From Colius striatus (Eukaryota; Chordata; Aves; Coliiformes; Coliidae): 64,000 nucleotides of DNA. Below, piece after piece: positions 49,900 to 63,056 of this stretch. A model generated the notes under the pieces. That model saw only the letters and a list, made by a program, of their open reading frames with translations. It made no database searches and was not told where the DNA came from. The translations under genes were made by a program, and so were the position numbers. How positions within the stretch are numbered: the stretch's first letter is position 1; each line of letters begins with the position of its first letter. Location: positions 48,864,152 to 48,928,151 of the forward strand of contig NC_084763.1 in assembly GCF_028858725.1 (NCBI RefSeq). Direction: 5' to 3'.

Positions 49900-50301
49900 T
49901 GAATCATAGAATGGTAGGGGTTGGTAGGGACTCACAGAGATCATCTAGTCCAACCGCCCTGCAGAATCAGATCCACCTAGATCAGGTCGCATAGGGATGT
50001 GTCCAGGCGGGTCTTGAAGACCTCCAAGGAAGGAGAATCCACACCCTCCCTGGGCAGCCTGGTCCAGGGCTCCCTCACCTGAACAGTGAAATAGTTTTTT
50101 CTTATGTTTAAATGGAACTTTTTGTGTTCCAACTTCATCACATTACCCCTTGTCTTGTTGCTAGCTGCCGTAGAAAAAAGTGATGCCCTAACCTCCTTTA
50201 GATATTTGTAAGTGTTAATGAGATCTCTCCTCAGTCTCCTCTTCACTAGACTATGCAGCCCTAGTTCCCACAACCTTTCCTTATAAGAAAGATGTTCCAG
50301 T
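49900..50301 (-). repeat. CR1 LINE 3' end, antisense, complete terminus
   Basis: Starting with 'ttgaatcatagaatgg' (reverse complement of the octamer tail), the sequence passes through 'gatcatctagtccaacc', 'cctccaaggaaggag', 'cctccctgggcagcctgg', 'cagtgaaatag', 'cattaccccttgtcttgtt' and 'cctcagtctcctcttc', ending near 50301. The minus-strand frame 50273-49977 begins with the ORF2 tail 'LVKRRLRRDLINTYKYLKE', so the copy spans the ORF2 stop region and the 3' UTR. It is the same subfamily as 1-495 and 28203-28476. Confidence 0.95.
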
Positions 50302-52212
50302 TTATCCAGTTTATCATTTTACCATGGCCTGCAAATCATCTCTGGGTACCTTAGACTTTGTTGGAAACTTTATATGAATTGAATTTAATTAAACACATGT
50401 ACTTGTGTATGTGTTAAACACGTTGCAAGCATTCTAAGCTTCCTGTGCAACTAAGTGCAGCAGGTTGGTTAAAGCTTTTTTCCAGACCACCTACTTTTTC
50501 CTTTGTATCATGAAAAAAATGGTGAATTTAGAGGTAGTTGAAAGTGAGAACAACTGCATTGAAGCCTGCTTTCCATCTAATAGCATGTATAGGTCATATT
50601 TCCATTCTCTTATCCTGTTTAATTTTGCTCCTGTGCAGATGAAGACAGTGAGGAATTACACAATATATTGTAATTAAAGGTAACCTGTTTTGAATTTATC
50701 AAGTGCTTAGAGTGTAACTGACCTGACTGTCCATTATAAATTTCACCTTTGTGATGAAAAATATATGATTTCGGAGTATATGAAAATACCTTCTGCATTT
50801 TGTCTAGAAGGCATGTTACAGGATGTGAGATGATGCTGCTGATTTTTGTGTGTGTATTAGTCTTCTAGTGGTTTAACTTAAAACTCTTTTGGATTATGTG
50901 TCTAATGTAATGGAGGAAAGGTGACACATGTAGCTGTGTTGTGAGGAAGAGATGGACCTAAATTGAAGTGTATTTAGTGTAGAGAAAGAAGCTGTTTAGT
51001 TTCAACAAACTCCTATAGAATTAAGGAATGATTTTAATTAGATGAGCCTTTAAGGTTTCAGACAATGTAGTCAACTCCATTTTTATATTCAGGATTCTAC
51101 AAGTTCTCTTTGAGAAGACATGTAAATTGCTGTTATGACAAAAGGCATAAATATGTCTAGGATTTGATAGTAAGTGCCTCAGTTGGAAACCGACTATAAA
51201 AAGTAACATGTAAACAAATGTAACACATCAGGTTTAACAGCACTTTTTGTAGAACTGCAGACATTTTGTTTCTAAATGCAGTGGTTTCTCACTTTCGAGG
51301 TTCAGAAGCTGAAGTTTCATAACAGAGCACCTCTTGAGTAGACTTCTAAGGGCAGTTTTTATGTCTTGGGCTTTCTCAAGAATCTTGAACTATATATAAC
51401 AAAGTAGTGAGTACTGCTGAAATACTGATGAGCACTCGGAGAGAATTGTGTTATTTACCACTGCTGCGCAACAAGAACGATTGATGAGTTTTCTTGGGAT
51501 ATCTTGTGTTTCAAAAGATTCCACATATCTATTGATGGGAGAACCTCAGAGCACATGCCCTTTGTGCAAATATCTTTCAGGATCTTTTTTTTTCTATATA
51601 CTGGATTTGGTGGGCTGCTTATGAGTTGCACAACATTGGCTTCAAAATAGATTTGTATTGCACATCAGCTTTTTTGTGGTCTGCATTTCATCTTTGGTTC
51701 TTTGTATTTACACACACATTACATACATATATATTTATATGTAAATGTGTATTAACACTGATGTTTTTATAGGAATTGGCTGTAGTCTTATTCTTAGGTA
51801 AGTATTAAGTGTGCATAAAGTCTTTAAATTGTGACAGTCCTTTGTACACTGAGCGTGTATGTACAACATTTTAATTCCATCTATCTGCTTCCTGTGTATT
51901 TAGTAATGCTCACTGACTTGATCGTACTTTTTGTATTATTTATTCTTTAATTTATTTACATATTTTCATTCCTAGAGTTCTATATTGATGCTTTATGCAG
52001 AAAGAGATCCCAGTTATGAAGAGCGAGGAAATGTGAGGAATCTGTGGTAGTACAGTAAGAGGTTTTAGAATTCAGTACTATAAAATTTCATCTGAATCAT
52101 CATTTGTTTTGAAGTGTTCATTGTTTAACAGATGTGTATATTGGAAAGCAAAATTACTAAGCTGAAAAAGGTTGTGCTACAAGTAAAGTGCTCTTGTTGG
52201 GTGTACATTATG
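50302..52212 (+). other. AT-rich DNA, probably intronic
   Basis: No gene or transposon is recognised. An AC/TA low-complexity tract lies at 51709-51743. Confidence 0.5.
51709..51743. repeat. (AC)n/(TA)n low-complexity tract
   Basis: ACACACAC, then ATACATATATAT and similar text, imperfect. Confidence 0.65.
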
Positions 52213-52640
52213 TAATCATAGACTATTTTGGATAGGACCATCAGAGTCATCCACTCAAATGCCTAGCTCAGAACAGGGCTACCTTCATAGTTAAATGAGG
52301 TTAAGTCTTTATTATCTCCATGGATGGGCACTACACAGCCTCTGGACACCTTTTTCTGGTGTTTGATGACTTTCAATGTGAATTTCTTTTCTGTTATCCT
52401 GGATTCCAACATGGCAACTTGTCTGTAGCCTCCTGTCCTCCTCTTGTGCAGCCTGAAGGACAGTCTGCCCTCATCTTCCATGCATCCTCCTATTTTACAT
52501 AGGTGAGATAGTGGTAAGATTCTCACCTTAGCTTTCTCTTCCTCCAGCTGAACTTTGTTGTATCTATGGGGCACCCAAACATGAGCACAGCCTTGTAAGT
52601 GCAGAATAGATGGTTGTATTCAGTTCCCTCAGATTGCACT
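52213..52640 (-). repeat. CR1 LINE 3' end, old diverged copy, antisense
   Basis: The order of blocks matches antisense CR1: 'taatcatagactattttgg' (terminal tail), 'ggatgggcactacacagcct' (usually 'gggcatccacagcc'), then 'ctggacacc...cagtgtttgat'-like and 'atttcttttctgttatcctg' text. It probably continues through 'ttcctccagctgaac' (52542) to 'ccaaacatgagcacagcc' (52590). Divergence is high, indicating an older insertion than 49900-50301. The right boundary is approximate. Confidence 0.7.
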
Positions 52641-55600
52641 CGTAAAGCTGTGGAAGCCTTTTTTGGCCTTTCACATCCCTTACTAGTTGCAACTCCAAAT
52701 GATCTTCGGTTTTCTAACTCCATTTTCTGTATCTGTTTTCTTCCTGTCAGCTTCTTCCTCTTCTACCTTGCATACGCTTCTTTTGTCTTGGAGCTCAGCT
52801 AGGAGTACTCTGTTCATCTGTGTTGGCTTTGTCCACACCTGCTGCATGTGGAAATGCTGGACCAGTCTTGTACTTTGAAGAGGCTGACCTTGAACGTCAA
52901 CTAGGTCTCCAGGACTCCTTTAGGTTTCAGGGCAGCCCTTCCAAAGGGGTCACACCAGCTAGCTTTCTGAATTAACAGAAATGTTTCTCCAGTGAAGGAC
53001 TGCAACTGACTTTAACATTCCTGACCAGTTCTTTTTTTAGCCCTGTTCACTTAGGAAGACTGTATTAAATCATCACCATATTTTCCCTCTGGAAATGTTT
53101 AAGACTTATTATAAAATACTGGCAACATATATTAGGATAGAAGGTTTTCAAATGAGGCAATGCAGCTACATTTTCCTCTTCTTTGTAGAAAATAAGGTTT
53201 TTATGTCCCAAATGTTAGAAGAATTAAGTTCTCTGATGCCTGTTACTGCCTGAAAACAAAAACATCAGGCATAAAACCTTGAAAATGTTCTTGAGATGTT
53301 GATAGAAACACATTTCTTAGTTTGTCAAAAATGTGTATGAGGAAGAAAAGAGGAATAGAACAGTTTGTATAGTTGCTACTTGAGCAAAAATCTCTCCTCT
53401 ATTACACTGCCCACTCAGAGTTCCTTGGTTTGAACGCTGCTTGTCAGGAAAAAAAAACAAGTATCCTGGGTAAAACTGCCATCTTTTGTTTCAAAACTGA
53501 AATGGGCATGATTTCTGTAGCTTTAAATGAGATAATACTCAGCTGACAAAAGCAACTGTGCATTGAAGACTTGGCACCGAATATAGTAATTTCAGATCAG
53601 ATGAGAATCTCTACCACTGCAAAAATCTAGTTGGTGAACTCTCCTCTTGGGCTTGGTGATCTGAACAAACTGTTTTAGTTTCTGAATCATTCCCATTGAG
53701 AAAAAAAGAAATGCTGTTTATCTGAAATAATTTAAATCAGTGCATATGTTCATATTTGTTAATGAATTTCAGATGACATTGTTTTGTTCTGGAATAGGAA
53801 ACAAAAAGATTAGGGTACTGAGGTGATAGTTTTCTCACACCTGATATTTAACAGTTCCATTTTATGTTTCTGGATGATTAATACAATTTTGAAAGTATCT
53901 CTTTCTACACTTCACAAAACATACATGCAGCTTATACTTATTCACTGAATTTTTACTAAATAAAATAGGCAGTGATTTCTGAAGGGGGGGAAAAAACCCG
54001 ACCCTGCAAGCACCCTTGATTTCTGCAATTTATTGATGTTTATGGTAGTGTAACAAGCAAGATCCCAGGTATCTGTTGTTTCTGAACACTTACAGAAAGC
54101 ATGCAAGTTCAGTGATGGAAATAGCTTATTTGAAACTCTTAGTTAGAATGGTTTTTTGTGCCCCATAGATAAATACAGGAACAAAAGATGCCTGATGGGC
54201 TTAGCTAATGTTAAGTTTTACTACTAAGTTTACCGCAGTTAGAGACTACTACTAAGTAAACGAAGAAAAGTGGACTGAGTGATAGACATGCTGGTAATTT
54301 TTCCTGTGCCAAGAGAAAATAAAGCATGACAGTTTGAACATTGAACATGAAGATCCCCCTAGAATTTTTTTAAGTTCTATCTATATTTTTAAGGCTTTTT
54401 AATTGTATGAGTTTAGATGGTCAGTCATGAAAATAGAGAACTTCAAAAGATAATTTGCAATTAGAAAGGGCTTCAGAATACACTGCATCTTTATTATGCA
54501 TGTGTTTATCTCGTGTAGAATTTCTATTCTTGCTCCCTGGTCTAATGCCCAAAGTAGTTTTATGCTTTCTGTGTGATCTGCTAAATGTATACATAATTGT
54601 CTGGATTTGTTACTTACTGGAGGCTTCTTTTAAAGAAGCAATCCAAAACTTTGCATTTCAGAAACTTCAAGCTCATTCTTCTGTCTGTGTAAAACGAATT
54701 TAATTTTCCAATTTTCTTTAAATATAGTAGGTGTTATTACTGTTGCATTAGACAGTTTTGAAAATATATGCAAAGTATGTATGTATGTAGCTTGAAAGAT
54801 TGAAAAAATAAGTTATTTATCTTTAAAGATAACTGTCATCAATGGAATAACCTATTTTTTAGAGTTAATTAAAGGACTATGGGTTTGAATGGAACCCTTT
54901 GTCCTTGCCATTGCATGTTTCTTTTTTAAGGTTAATTCAGTTCAAACTTTTCTCATGATCACTGACATTTGCATGCTATGGATCATGAGGCCTGCATGTA
55001 GTAAGTGAATTCACACAGATTGGGAATATCTGTGGAAGAGAAGAGGGAAATGTTTTTGGCAGCTATCATCATTATTTCTTCTATCCCCATCCCCCTTCCA
55101 GTGCTCTAGAAAAATGTAGTTGGACAGGAGATGATGCAGGTTGTTGGTATGCACCCAGTGCACCTGTGAAAGACAGAAAACTAACAATACAGATCTTAAG
55201 TTATTTCACTATTAATGAAAGGCAAATGGCCATTACAGAGAGAAAATGAATGTGACAGAAATAATATGCGGGGTTTTCTGCTTTGCAAGGGAAGCATTGA
55301 TTTTTATTTTTCCAGAAATGCATTTGCTAATGTTCTTTCCATAATAAAAATTATCTAAATCTTACAAGTCAATGTGTTCTTTGTCCACATTAGTATATTT
55401 TTTCTATTTAGTCCTAGTTTGTTGAGATAAAGCAAAATGATACATTAAGAAAACCAAATCACAGCTTTGTTTATTGCGGACCCAAGTAATTTGTAAGTTA
55501 AAACATTTTTAATGAGTGTTTACTGGAGAACCTGTGTGAAAACTAAAATATCACAGCAAAACCTTATAGACTTTTACTGTAGTCTAAATGGCAAATGTTC

Positions 55601-56859
55601 TGTTGTTTACATCAACAGTTCCAACCATTCAGAAGACAAGTAGAGTGGTACTGGGCTGGTGTTTTAATGGACAAAATATGTTGGAGGCTTCTTACAAAAG
55701 CAATTCAGATCCTAGAAACATGAGTAGCTCCTTAAAACTTGTACAGAATAAAAGAAAATTAGTCGAATTCAGCATGTTGCATGTACAGGGACTTTGTGCT
55801 CATAAATCAAGTGGCCACTGAGCAATTTCTGAAGTTTATTCATACATATATATATGACAGTCGTCTAACAAATAAAACCCATATTATTCTGTTTAATTCT
55901 GTGCAGGTGTATTTTCTGATGCATGTAGAATAAATACTGCAGCTGTATTAGGATCTGTGACCTGACTTTGCTAAGAAGCCAAGAACAAGTTCTACTTGCA
56001 CATATCTCCTCCTTTAATCTTTAAAGGAGAACCGACTTTAAAAACAAGGAATACTTGAGCGTGAGAACCTCACTAACTTGACAATTGCTTGCTCATTTAT
56101 ATACTCCCAGAGCAATTCTTCTCTTAGGAAGCATGATTTGTTTGGTTAAAACAAGAACAGTGGAGTTAGCAATACAGTTTAAAGAAGGGAGAGCTGATGA
56201 TGGCAAGCACTATGTGGCTTGGAGATGGTTAAAAAGGTAAAGATATTAATAAAAATCTGTGGGCAGTAATGTACAATAGAGGTCTTTAAATATAGAGAGT
56301 GTTCTTGAAGGATGCAAAAGCTTAGTAATGTTAAAAGTCCAATAATGGGTAAGGATGATAAATTTTGGCTGTGCAGAAAAAGGCATAAATATTCAATAAA
56401 TATTATGTTCTGTATTCAGAAAGAGACTCGATTATGCTTTTACATGTCACCTCCTCCATCATTAGTGATGGAAAGAATGTATTATCACTGTACCAGCAAC
56501 TATTAATGTTAAATGTTTTAAAATCTGCTGCACTAACACCTACAGATACTTTAAAAAAAAAAGCTTAGAAGCTGTATGAATTATTAATTTTGAGTTTTAA
56601 GAAATCATGGAACAGTAGAGAAATTCTAGAAGACTGGAGAGGAAGGGGAACTAATGTGCCCAAATTTAGAAAGTATATTATGAACACCTTGAAAAGGCAG
56701 ATAGTAGCATGCTGTCAGTGAAGATTTAAAGAAGAAATGCAAAATTAATGCTGATCAGAATAGGCAGGTCAGATCCTGCCTAGTACTGCTCCATGGACAG
56801 ATGCTTGCATTTGCTTTCACCATTGTTGAGCTTCAGAGATTCCTGAAAGCTTTCTTCTG
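52641..56859 (+). other. AT-rich DNA, probably intronic
   Basis: No exon, RNA gene or transposon was recognised. Open frames of 60-82 codons are scattered on both strands and are hydrophobic or low-complexity, as expected from T-rich sequence. Confidence 0.5.
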
Positions 56860-57594
56860 CAGACCTGTCTAGTTCCTTTTGGAATAGAGGCCCTGCCCTC
56901 CAGGTCCCAGTTTCATATCAGTTGCACACACTCTAGGAGTGTGTGCTATTGTATTATTCAGGTCATTAATAGAGATGTTAAACTTTTTTGGCCTCAGGAT
57001 TGAGCCCAGAAGCATAGCACTGGTAACTGTTTGCCTGTTGAACTTTGCACCACTGATCACCACCGCTCTTTAGCCTGACAGTCCTGCTGGTTTTCCATGC
57101 AGTGTATCGTCTGCTTTCCCATACACATCTCACCAGTTTGACTGTGCGGATACTGTAGGACACCATGTCGAAGACTTTCATGAAGTCATGATAAGCAACA
57201 CCCACTGCACTCCCTTCATCCCTAGGACTAGCCATCTCATCACAGAAAGTAGTTATATTAGTTGAGTATCACTTACCCTTGATAAATCTCCGTGGACTTT
57301 TCCCAGCTTCCTCTCTGTCCCTTATGTGTCTGAAAATGGCTTTAAGGAGGATTTGCTCCATAACCTTTTTGTGATCTGAGCTTAGACTGACTGACCTGAA
57401 GATTATCAGAACCTCTTTCTTGCCCGTCTTGAGGATAGATATGCTGTGTTTCATTTTCCAGTCTTTGGGAATCTTCCTTGATGCCATGATTTTTAAAAGA
57501 TGATAGAGTGCATCCTTGCAGTGATACTGACCAACTCCCTCAGTACTCATGGATACATCCTTCTAATCCTGTGGATTTGTACATGTGCAGTTGT
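56860..57594 (-). repeat. CR1 LINE ORF2 N-terminal RT fragment, antisense
   Basis: Reading from 57594 downward, the minus strand gives the upstream part of CR1 reverse transcriptase. The frame 57550-57269 contains 'IPKDWKMKHSISILKTGKKE' (equivalent of the 'W..A.V.PIFKKG.KE' block), then the 'VSLSSDHKKVMEQILLKAI' block. The next frame (57235-56978) contains the motif A equivalent 'AYHDFMKVFDMVS', then degenerate sequence. Stops and frameshifts are numerous. The ORF2 C-terminus and 3' end are absent, since similarity is lost near 56860. Its 5' edge touches the next CR1 copy, which runs in the opposite direction. Confidence 0.85.
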
Positions 57595-57595
57595 A

Positions 57596-58757
57596 TTTGA
57601 CCTGCTTAGTGGATGAAAGGCTGTGGATGTGGTCTGCCTAGACTTTAGTAAAACCTTCAACACTATCTCCCACAGTATCCTCCTGGAGAAACTGTCTGCC
57701 CATGGCTTGGATGGACCTACTCTGCACTGAGTAGAAAACTGGCTGAATGGCCAGGCCCAGAGAGCAGTAGGGAACTGGAGTTAAATCCGGTTGGCTGCTG
57801 GTCACTAGGGCTTGGCGTTGAGGCCTGTTCTGTTTAATATCTTTATCCACGATCCAGAGAAGGGGACTGAGTGCATCAGTAAGTTTGCAGATGACATGAA
57901 GCTAGGTGGATGTGTAGACGTGCTTGAGGCTCTTCAGAGGGACTTGGATAGGCTGAAGCAACGGACTGAGGTCAATTGTATGAGGTTCTACAAACCTCAG
58001 TGCCAGGTCCTGCACTTGGGTCATATCAACCCCAGGCAGTGCTACAGGCTTGGGGCAGAGGGACTAGAAAGCTGCCTGGTGGAAAAGGACCTGGGGATGT
58101 TGGTCAACAGCTGACTGAACATGAGGCAGCAGTGTGGCCAAGGCACCCGGCGTCATCCTGGCTTGTTTCAGGAATAGTGAGATCAGCAGGACCAGGGAAG
58201 TGATTGTCACTGTATTCTTGATGCTGATGAGGCCACATCACAAGTACTGTGTCCATTTCTGAGTCCCTCACTATAAGAAGGACTTTGAAGAGCTAAAGCA
58301 TGTCTAGGGACGGGCAACAAAGCTGATGAAGGGTCTGGAGCACATGTCTTAGGAGAAGCAAATGAAGAAGCTGAGGTTATTTATTTAGCCTAGAGAAAAG
58401 GAGACCCAGAGGAGACTTTATCGCTCTCTACAACTACCTGAAAGGAGGTTGGAGCAAGGTAGAAGTCAGTTTCTCCCCCCCAGTTAGGAGTGATAGGACA
58501 AGAGGAAATGGCCTCAACTTGTGTCAGGGGAGGTTTAGATTGAAGATTAGGAAGAAATTTTGCACCAAGAGGGATTATTAAGCATTAGAATGGGCTGCCC
58601 AGGGAGCTGGTGGAGTCACCATCCCTGGAGATATTTAGAAGCCCTGTAGATGGGATGCTGGAGGAACATGGTTTAGGGGTGGGCTTGGCAGTGTTAGGTC
58701 AGTGATTGAACTTGATGATTTTAAAGGTCTTTTCCAACTGAAATGATTCTATGATTC
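57596..58757 (+). repeat. CR1 LINE, sense, from RT motif A to the octamer tail
   Basis: The plus strand begins just before motif A ('gtggtctgcctagactttag' is the 'VVCLDFSK' block) and includes '[14 protein letters not shown]' and '[11 protein letters not shown]', the motif C region in which the FADD catalytic pair is retained in text. It continues with '[11 protein letters not shown]', '[20 protein letters not shown]' and '[10 protein letters not shown]'. Further along are the LYNYLKGG block (58427-58450), 'gggctgcccagggagctgg' and a terminal 'aaatgattctatgattct' at 58740-58757. Several in-frame stops and frameshifts make it a dead copy. It is the longest element in the window. Confidence 0.95.
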
Positions 58758-61700
58758 TCTTACTGAACCACATCTTCATGTACTGTTCAGAGTGTTGAGT
58801 TAATACCTCAACCTTTTCATGCCTTCTGTATCCTAATCACCTCCATTACCCTTAAATTTGTTGTCAGCATACTTGCAGAAGTCCTGTCACCTTTCCCATA
58901 TAGTTGCTAGTTGTAACTCTTAGGTGAGCTTTGCCTGTCTTAAGTCTATCTGTGCATGCTTGAGCAGTTTTTCAAGTAGTGAAAACCCTACTGAAATTTA
59001 TAGACATTGAATATGGCTACCAAAGCTTTAATTTGACCATGATGCAGGAATTAGTGCCACTAAAAAACGTGATTGTTTCATTATCCTAAGTGAGCACAAC
59101 TTCAGGGTTGGAATTTCCAGATTTGGCATGACTGAAGCAGTATAGGTGTCCTGCAGCATGGTTTTAATGGGAAATTAATGAAAAGGTACTGTGGGTCAAG
59201 CCACAAAAACAGAATTGATTTAAAAGCTTGGTCATGCTTAATTGTTTTTCTCTTGAAGTACTAATTCAATTTGGTCTTGCTTAGTTTGAGCTTTAACTGA
59301 ATGAATTAGGAATACAAATATCCTTAGGAACAGAAGGCAAAGCTGGAGGCCCATAGAGAAAGAATGTTCCCAAGGTTAGCGTAGTCTGCACACCACAGCT
59401 GGTTGCTGGGCAGTGGCCAGGAATAATTTTGATATGTTTATTTCACATTTTTTTTCTCCATGAACATGTTTTGAGGACACTTCATTAAGTATGTCCGATA
59501 GTCTTTGAAGCTGTATGCCTTTAACATTTTTCAAACAACAAACAGGGTGGTGGATACAAAAAAGAAAATTGTGTTGGCAAGAACTGTTTGTACAATGAAA
59601 ACAGCATAAGTAAGTGAAGGTAGTGAAATAGGACAGGTTAGACTTTGATTTATTCTATTTTATGTTTATCTGTGTGAAGGTTTTTGTAATAAGAAGGTAT
59701 GTTTCACCAGGAGCATTGCACTGACAGACAGTAGTAAATCCTGCAAAAAGCTGTCATTTGAGTAAATCACAGAATGAGGACATACACTTTGTCTTGCAGA
59801 TGTTGTCCTGTATACTGCTTGGTGAATGGCATACAAGTTTGAACAATAGCTGCTGTTTTATGTTGCTTCTGGATCCTAATCAATCAAGCAGTGTCACCAA
59901 ATCTAGATAAGGCCGTGGAATAGTTTTGTCTGTCTAAATTTTGTGATTGGTATTAAGAAATGGGTTAATATTAGACTGACAAGAAAATGTACTCCACTGT
60001 GTTCTGATTGCTCTTTAAATACATGATCTATCAAGTCACTTTGGTCCAGCAGTTGCTTTATCAGTTGGGTCAGACCTCTGGGAGCTCCCAAACAGGGAAT
60101 TGGGGCATTCCATGCAGGAGAACCTACTGAAGTGGTGACAGTCCTTTCCCAGAAAATGAAAGGGATATGACTGTTTGAGCAAAGAATGCGAGTGAACAGC
60201 TGAACCTCTCTGCCGTGGTCTGTGTGAAATAGTTTGGGCACAGCATCAGCAGAGAGGGAGGATGCTATATCCTCTGCATGTGCTCAGAACGCAGCTGGGT
60301 AATTACTTCTCTTGAGGTAGTTTTCACAAGGGTTTGATAGCTGTAGTCCACTTCTTGGGCTGTGGAAGTTGAACTGCCCTTAATTTTGCAAGATAATTTT
60401 GACTATATTGGTGTTATGCTGCGAATTTTTTTTACCTACAAGTAGGAAATTTATGCAATATTATGTAATGCTTACGGTACTGTTCCAGAGCTTAAAATGT
60501 GACCTTTTCAGTTTTACACTAAACTAGGAGCTGAGTTTTATGAGAGTGTTTCAGTGAGACCATGTTCTAATTTGTAAATTTAGCATTTGATGATTCTTCC
60601 AATGTAGAACAGTTTATTATATGCTAGGAGGCAGTAAAGGTGGAAGTCATAGAGGATTTAAGTTGCTTATGCTAGTCATTAGGTTTTTATGGGCTTTTTT
60701 AAGTGTGTCCTGTTAAGTATATGTTTCTTTGTGGTGACCAGGATCATGTTTGGGAAACACAGGATATCACTGATATTTGGGCAATATTTGTTATAATGTT
60801 CAGCATCATAAAAAAAAATCCAACTATTATAATTGCATCACTAGTTTTAAAAGTACATGTGTTCTTAAAGTGTACTGGGCACTCAGCTATCCAGAAAAAT
60901 GGTCCTTAGCCCCGCAACACCATCTAGGTTAACAATGCTAAAGACAGAGTTTGGGGGTAGAATTAGTGTAGCACAGAATCAGTAAAAACAGGTCTTAGAT
61001 ACACCATCTGATTAGTTATCTGGTATATTTTTTCAGTATAAGGCAATCTGCAAGGACCAGCTGTACCTCACAACTGTTACATGTTCTAAAGTGAATTCTT
61101 GTTCTTCAGTAGATTTGGGAGGTTATTTTTTAGTTCAGTTGAAGAAAAAAGACCTTTTCCTTCAACATAGGAATCTAAGTATTTCAGTGTCTAATTTGTA
61201 TTAAGAGCTTTTTTGATTGAAAAAAACTGAGGCCTTAGAATCTAGTATGCTTTGACTGGTCTTAAACATTGGGCAGTGTAATGGGCAGGGGGGGAGGATG
61301 AACTATAATACCCTTTTATTATTATTTGTTTTTCTGACTTCTGCCTTAGAATTATGTGTGTTACAGGTGAGCCGTTTTTGGCAGGGAGTTTCTCTTAAAA
61401 GTCATGAGTCGATAGCCAGTTTGAATTTGAATGTCCTGGAAATCCATACCATCTTGGCCTGGCTAACGTATTGCTTGGTCAGGCAGAGGCCTAGGGTTGC
61501 CTTCTCACTTTGTCCTCTACACCATGTAACAGCAGGTTCTTTGGTTTGTTTTTTCTTTTTTCTCCAGTTCTTGAATGCATTTGCTTGAGCCTGCAAATAA
61601 GACACATTGAAGCTACTTATGAAAAAGCAGTGTGTTGGTTTTTTTCTGTGGGGGATATTGCTGCACCAACATTGTAAATGTCAGAATGTAGCTTTCTGAC

Positions 61701-62924
61701 TCAAAGTTGTCTAGCTGACTGTTTAAGAAACTCTGTAATGGAAATTCATATAGAAACAACTATAAATAAGTCCTACTTTACTTATTTAGCATCATGGCAA
61801 AATGTAGTACTCTGCTCAAGTTCAGTAAAGTCAGAAATGATTCTGTTATTTGAGTCACAATTGCAAAGACAATTAACCTTACAAAGTTTGGAGGGGAGTT
61901 TATTTGCTTTTTATCTGCTGTAAGTTACCTTTTTTTCCTAAGTAGAACATTAACAACATGCCCAGACTTTATTAAAATAATAAAACCCCATACAACATCC
62001 TTCCTGAATGACACAATAAGTTTTGTTTTAGTTTCATTCTGAGAGATTCACGTTGGTGTCCAAATAATGCAAAATACCATAGTCAAAATGGAGGAAGTGA
62101 TTAGGGATTGATTGCTTCTTGTTTAGTCTTTACATAATGTAATGACCAGCTATGATTCTGCAAAGACTTTAGTGAGATCTTTGAAACTTAAGTTGGTCAG
62201 ATTGTGCAGGTGAATGTGTCCTGCTCTCCTCTTACTCCTTACATTATTAATGGAATTTCTAGGACTGTGTTACTTGAGACATTCAAATACGTTTGACTGT
62301 GGGTAAGTTCTGAGATATCGATTATCTCTAAAATATATTAGGACTACCAAATTAAGCAAACAGAACACTTGCTCTCTTTTCAGCATTGCAGTCCTGGCTG
62401 GTTATTTCTGAAGCCTAAATTGATAATTAACAGGATACTAAAACTTCATTTTCACTGGACAGTTGTTGTTACACTACCAATAATAGCTTCTTCCTCAAAT
62501 GTTAAAGTTGAGAAAGATGGAAAAAAGCAAGTAATATACAAGTAATGAGTTCTTTAGTCTTTTCTTTAGTCATCTTTCATTATTTTAGTTGGTGCCTTTG
62601 TCATTCATACTGTCATCCACTCCTTGAAATACAACCTGCTTGTCTGTAGTGTAAGAACAAGTAAAAAAAAAGTATATATGGCAATTGATTATAAAATATC
62701 TTTGTTCTCTGCCATTCAGCCAAGCTCTGTGTAATCCTTCAGCATAGCATGAAATATATGAAGACTTTTTTGAGTACTCTTTTAGCTAATTCTGAAGTGT
62801 GGTAAGAGCATTGCAGCAGGTGTTGCTGGAACAGTCTGTCCTGTGTACATAGACCCAATATTACTGTGATTTTCAGGCTATCCTTTGTTATAAGAGGTAA
62901 ATATAATGTGATTTCTGAAAGGCA
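58758..62924 (+). other. AT-rich DNA, probably intronic
   Basis: Nothing recognised. A minus-strand frame of 112 codons at 59903-60241 spans a slightly less AT-rich block, but it has neither splice sites nor family resemblance that I can see. Confidence 0.5.
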
Positions 62925-63056
62925 TTTGGTGAAGTTGGAGATTTTCAAGACCCATCTGGACAAAGCCCTAAGCTCAGTGATGACCCTGCTTTAAGCAGAG
63001 AAGTTGGATGGGATGACCTCGCTTGGGTTTGACCAACCTGAATGATTATCTGAGTA
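62925..63056 (+). repeat. CR1 LINE 3' stub, sense
   Basis: 'ttggagattttcaagaccca', 'tctggacaaagccctaagc', 'tgaccctgctttaagcag', 'gttggatgggatgacctcgc' and 'ccaacctgaatgattatctg' are successive blocks of the CR1 3' end, with a decayed octamer tail near 63040-63056. It is a short, strongly 5'-truncated insertion of a subfamily different from the one at 28203. Confidence 0.85.

Noticed and set aside
59903..60241. 112-codon minus-strand frame, considered as a possible LTR-element or gene fragment
   Set aside because: No recognisable motif, no terminal repeats, and no splice sites.
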